From positions 1 to 64,000 of the forward strand of contig CADBCZ010000011.1 in NCBI GenBank assembly GCA_902793335.1: a stretch of DNA of 64,000 nucleotides, in the 5' to 3' direction. The position numbers and the translations under genes are program-made. Numbering within the stretch: position 1 is the stretch's first letter; every line of letters starts with the position of its first letter. Under the pieces are notes generated by a model that was not told the DNA's origin, did not search any database, and saw nothing but the letters and a program-made list of their open reading frames with translations. This document shows, piece by piece, positions 60,529 through 64,000 of this stretch. This DNA is from an uncultured Lachnospiraceae bacterium. Lineage in GTDB: Bacteria > Bacillota > Clostridia > Lachnospirales > Lachnospiraceae.

Positions 60529-61713
60529 CTATACTCTTTTATTCCTGTAATCCTCATACTGCGGAGATAATTCACGAAGATTTTGGGCAAACAACTTAAT
60601 CTTATCAGCTACATAATCTATTTCCTCCATGGTATTGTCTAAACCCAGTGTCATCCTTATTGAGCCATTGGCTATCTCCACCGGAAGCCCTAACGCCATA
60701 AGCACATGAGAAGGCTTTTGTAAACCTGCAGAACAGGCTGACCCGGCAGAGGCACATATACCATACATATCAAGCAACACAAGCAAAGATTCACCCTGAA
60801 GGAACTGAAAACTTATATTTACATTATTCGGAAGTCGGTTTATCCTATGCCCGTTAAGTCTGGTATATGGCACCTCATAAAGTATTCTGTCTATTAAATG
60901 ATCTCTCAAAAAAATCTCTTTAGTCGCTCTGGTTTTCATTGTTTTCACTGAAATCTCACACGCCTTGGATAGTCCTGCAATTGCCGGAACATTTTCTGTT
61001 CCTGCTCTGATTCCTCTCTCCTGCCCGCCTCCATGAATCAATCGTCCAATATTAACTCCTTCTCTTACGTACAAAAAGCCAATTCCTTTAGGACCATTAA
61101 TCTTATGACCACTTGCAGAAAGCAGATCAATATTACAATCACTTACATCAATAGGAACATGACCGTATGCCTGAACTGCATCTGTATGAAACAATATATT
61201 ATTACTATGTGCAATTCCACCTATCTCTCTTATTGGTTCAATAGTTCCTATCTCATTATTTGCATACATAACAGAGATAAGAAATGTATCCGGACGAATA
61301 GCTTTTTCAAGCTCTCTTAATTTGATAAGCCCATTTTCATCCACACTTAAATATGTCACATCAATTCCTTTATCTTCAAGAAAACGACAGGTTTTTAGAA
61401 CTGCCGGATGTTCAATCTTTGACGTTATTATATGTCCGCTTCGCCGTCCATACATTTCTGCCACACCCTTAATTGCCCAGTTGTCCGACTCACTTCCACC
61501 TGAAGTAAAATATATTTCATTCTCATTTGCTCCGATACTTTTTGCCAGTTTTTTACGACAGTTATTTATAACAGCCCGGTTTTCGCGGGCTATACCATAC
61601 ACACTCGACGGATTAGCATATTTATTTTTCAAATAAGGTATCATTGCATCAACCACCTCAGGTAAAATACCGGTTGTTGCAGCGTTATCAAGATAAATTA
61701 CTGCTTTATTCAA
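60529..61713 (-). CDS. Cysteine desulfurase (NifS/IscS family)
   Basis: The 394-residue PLP enzyme starts MNKAVIYLDNAATT. It has SGGSESDNWAIKG, EHPAV, HTDAVQAYGHVPIDV and the PLP-binding Lys in SASGHKINGPKGIGFLY, with the catalytic Cys in CASAGSACSAG and the SIRMTLG end. It takes sulfur from cysteine for Fe-S clusters or, with MnmA downstream, for tRNA thiolation. No iscU-like gene follows it, which favours the tRNA role. Confidence 0.95.
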   Translation of the reverse strand: MNKAVIYLDNAATTGILPEVVDAMIPYLKNKYANPSSVYGIARENRAVINNCRKKLAKSIGANENEIYFTSGGSESDNWAIKGVAEMYGRRSGHIITSKIEHPAVLKTCRFLEDKGIDVTYLSVDENGLIKLRELEKAIRPDTFLISVMYANNEIGTIEPIREIGGIAHSNNILFHTDAVQAYGHVPIDVSDCNIDLLSASGHKINGPKGIGFLYVREGVNIGRLIHGGGQERGIRAGTENVPAIAGLSKACEISVKTMKTRATKEIFLRDHLIDRILYEVPYTRLNGHRINRLPNNVNISFQFLQGESLLVLLDMYGICASAGSACSAGLQKPSHVLMALGLPVEIANGSIRMTLGLDNTMEEIDYVADKIKLFAQNLRELSPQYEDYRNKRV

Positions 61714-61840
61714 TATTTAGCACCTCATTATAAATTTATTATCAAGAATCCTTGACTTCCTATACAAAAGACAAATATCAATTCATAAAATCACATAACA
61801 GAACATATAGTATTATTGAGAAACATTCAGGTTTCATTAA

Positions 61841-63238
61841 ATGCGTGGAAAGACACTTATTACAACAACTCAAAACAGAATATCCAGTAATCCTGTAATT
61901 AAGGGGACTCTCATCTTAACATTAACCGGAATCCTCACAAGATTTATCGGTTTTTATAATAGAATATTCTTAAACAACTTAATCGGTGCTAAAGAGCTTG
62001 GAATATATCAACTGATTTTTCCACTTTATATTGTGGCATTTTCAATCACAACAATGGGAAATGAACTTGCCCTCACCAAGCTTGTATCAGAGTTTATGGG
62101 AAGAAATGACGAAAAAAGTGCAAGATCATTCCTGTCAACCTGTCTGATCATCAACCTGACTTTAAGCACAATGACAAGCGTTTTCTTTTGCACAAATGCT
62201 AACTTTCTTTCATCAAAGCTTTTAAACACCTCGTCCTGCGGTGACTGTTTAAAAATCTTGTCAATAGGTATTCCTTTTATGTCCGCTAAAGGAGCCATAC
62301 ATGGATATTTTTTGGGAATGAAGCGTTCAGATATACATGGAATATCTGACTTTATAGAACAAATAGTAAAAGTATTTGGACTATACATTATCGCAACTTA
62401 TCTGACAAAAAAAACTGTATTTACCGCATCCTTCGCAGTGATTGGAATAGTAATCGGAGAAATAGCTTCCTTCCTTTACTCACTTTTTACTCTGCTCAAT
62501 TATTTTCATAAAAGCTCCAAAGCCCATACTAAATGTTGCTGTCCTTCAAATCTAAACAAACAACCAATTTACACTCAGAAGATAATTTCAATATTTCTTA
62601 GAAATTCCATACCTCTTACTGCTAATCGATTTATACTTACTCTTTTGCAGAGTACAGAAGCAATACTTATTCCCACTTTCCTGTTAAATTATTATCACGA
62701 TTGGGCCTTAAGTCTTTCAACCTATGGAATATTTTCAGGAATGGCTTTTCCATTTATTATGTTTCCGGCAACAATTACCAATTCTCTTTCTACGATGCTT
62801 TTACCTGCGGTTTCAGGTGCTCATTCAGAATTAAAAACAAAATATCTCAATAGAATCATTAACAAAAGTTTATGTTTCTGCCTGCTTATCGGTATATCGT
62901 CCGCAACCGTATTTTTCCTATCTGGAAATATTATAGGAAACCTTGTCTTTCACAACAAAGAAGCCGGCATATTTCTATACCGACTTTCTTTTCTATGTCC
63001 CTTAATATATCTTGCCACTACGCTTGCAAGTATTTTGAATGGTTTAGATCTGGCTACTCATAATCTGATGCTGACAGTATTAGCAACCGGAATAAGACTC
63101 AGCTCAATATTGTTATTAGTCCCACGATATGGTATGCACGGTTATATCTTCGGATTATTTGTAAGTTATATTTTTCTGACCTTATCCTCTTGTCGCAAGT
63201 TAAACCACGTTATCAATCACCCATTTTATCAGAAGTGA
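61841..63238 (+). CDS. SpoVB/MOP-superfamily lipid flippase
   Basis: This 465-residue, strongly hydrophobic protein has about 12-14 membrane helices. Its features are those of the SpoVB / polysaccharide-biosynthesis branch of the MOP superfamily (VIKGTLILTLTGILTRFIGFYNRIFLNNLIGAKELGIYQLIFPLYIVAFSI, and FPFIMFPATITNSLSTMLLPAVSGA). Such proteins flip lipid-linked precursors or act in spore cortex formation. It is the only confident plus-strand gene and is transcribed away from the cysteine desulfurase gene. Its 3' end overlaps the gene at 63213 by 26 bp. Confidence 0.85.
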   Translation: MRGKTLITTTQNRISSNPVIKGTLILTLTGILTRFIGFYNRIFLNNLIGAKELGIYQLIFPLYIVAFSITTMGNELALTKLVSEFMGRNDEKSARSFLSTCLIINLTLSTMTSVFFCTNANFLSSKLLNTSSCGDCLKILSIGIPFMSAKGAIHGYFLGMKRSDIHGISDFIEQIVKVFGLYIIATYLTKKTVFTASFAVIGIVIGEIASFLYSLFTLLNYFHKSSKAHTKCCCPSNLNKQPIYTQKIISIFLRNSIPLTANRFILTLLQSTEAILIPTFLLNYYHDWALSLSTYGIFSGMAFPFIMFPATITNSLSTMLLPAVSGAHSELKTKYLNRIINKSLCFCLLIGISSATVFFLSGNIIGNLVFHNKEAGIFLYRLSFLCPLIYLATTLASILNGLDLATHNLMLTVLATGIRLSSILLLVPRYGMHGYIFGLFVSYIFLTLSSCRKLNHVINHPFYQK

Positions 63239-64000
63239 TTTTGAACTTACCAACCTGTTCTTTATGGGTATTGGCCATCTCATTCTGATGATCCGAGGTA
63301 ATGGCTATCTGTTCCATATAGGTAGCCATACGTGTAAGTTCCTTGCAAAACTCCTTGTGTTCCTGACTGTTTTTTTCTATCAGATCCAAGAATTTCTTCA
63401 TCTTCTCAACAAATTCAGGGGATGTTTCGTCATCAAGAATAATGTCTACAACCTCATCTACATACTCATTTTCGGTAATACTCAGATTAGACACCTCTAG
63501 ATTCATCTCTTCTATTCTCTTCTTTGATTTTCTTATTGCATCTGAAACCTCTTTACCTGTATCAGATATCATAGTGGACTCTGCCATTATCTTCTCAACA
63601 AGATCCCTTATCATAAATTGTGAATCATTAAGTGCCTCTGCCGTAGTTCCAAATTCATCATCACCAAGCTCTCCTATGTCTTCCGATACATTATACTCTG
63701 AAATACGTTTCGCCCATTTCTGAATAACTCCTAATTTATCAGTAAAATTATTACTTACCCTTAATGATATCATGGCAGCAAGAACAGTAGTCAAAAGCAT
63801 AGTAATCAAAATCGCAAGAATCACTCTTTGATAGCTGGTGTAATTTTCATTATTACTTTGTTCAGCATTACTTGTTGCTATGTCCTCAACCTCTTCTAAT
63901 ATACTATACACCTCATTCTCAACCGGTACAAGTTCACTAATGTATAATTTTCTTGCCTGTCCCACCTGGTTTTCATTAACATAACCCACAATTTCATTAA
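63213..64000 (-). CDS. HAMP-containing receptor-like protein lacking the MCP signalling domain (5' truncated by window)
   Basis: The frame is open to the right edge, so the start is outside. The visible part has a helical outer segment (about 1-45 of what is seen) and a membrane helix (VILAILITMLLTTVLAAMISL). A HAMP-like linker (KLGVIQKWAKRISEYNVSEDIGELGDDEFG) leads into a coiled coil to the C-terminus. The conserved receptor tip of MCPs (EIAxQTNLLALNAAIEAARAGE-type) does not appear before the stop. It is a receptor-like protein of unknown output, or a degenerate chemoreceptor. Confidence 0.7.
   Translation of the reverse strand, partial: NEIVGYVNENQVGQARKLYISELVPVENEVYSILEEVEDIATSNAEQSNNENYTSYQRVILAILITMLLTTVLAAMISLRVSNNFTDKLGVIQKWAKRISEYNVSEDIGELGDDEFGTTAEALNDSQFMIRDLVEKIMAESTMISDTGKEVSDAIRKSKKRIEEMNLEVSNLSITENEYVDEVVDIILDDETSPEFVEKMKKFLDLIEKNSQEHKEFCKELTRMATYMEQIAITSDHQNEMANTHKEQVGKFKITSDKMGD

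Overview
The window looks like a piece of the chromosome of a motile, anaerobic, low-GC Firmicute, most likely a Lachnospiraceae of the Roseburia/Lachnospira/Butyrivibrio type. I base this on the AT-rich sequence, strong AGGAGG ribosome binding sites, a single fla/che operon starting next to codY, an Rnf complex, a split PurH and several Lachnospiraceae-style hypothetical proteins. Genus is inference. Nearly every gene is on the minus strand. The only clear plus-strand gene is a SpoVB/MOP-type flippase near the right end.

Layout from left to right. (1) 1-302: the edge of a probable insertion sequence that cuts off a secreted protein gene. (2) 303-3071: purine genes, a ZTP-riboswitch-controlled pair encoding a PurO-type IMP cyclohydrolase and a stand-alone AICAR transformylase, with two structured intergenic elements. 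(3) 3072-37336: one continuous fla/che operon read right to left. It runs flgBC, fliEFGHIJ, motE-like, fliK, flgD, TIGR02530-type protein, flgE, flbD, motAB, fliLMY, cheY, fliOPQR, flhBAFG, pilZ, cheB-AWCD, a small membrane protein, sigD, a FapA-type protein, two small proteins, and a membrane protein with an MltG-like LysM subdomain. Almost all parts of basal body, export apparatus, hook, stator and core chemotaxis are here. Flagellin, filament cap and most receptors are not.

(4) 37419-43948: codY, topA, dprA, yifB/comM, nrdR and ylmC. The dprA-topA-codY-flgB order is also that of Bacillus. (5) 44083-50720: an rnfCDGEAB operon preceded by apbE, the flavin transferase that loads FMN on RnfG and RnfD, and by fabZ. 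(6) 51042-55773: fatty-acid genes fabF, fabG and a fused fabH-fabD, with no acpP or enoyl reductase among them. (7) 55894-59152: two G3E (CobW-type) GTPases around a decayed surface-protein gene; one is fused to a YcgQ-like C-terminal domain and the other has a histidine-rich tandem repeat. (8) 59256-61713: mnmA and a cysteine desulfurase, the sulfur donor and thiouridylase for tRNA. (9) The flippase and a receptor-like protein cut by the window edge.

The most unusual signal is a structured intergenic element found in two copies 51 kb apart (about 2006-2152 and 53162-53309). The copies differ at many bases, yet paired positions change together so that the helices are kept. One copy lies between the two purine genes and the other between fabHD and fabG. 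A third, larger, distantly similar element is at 536-753.
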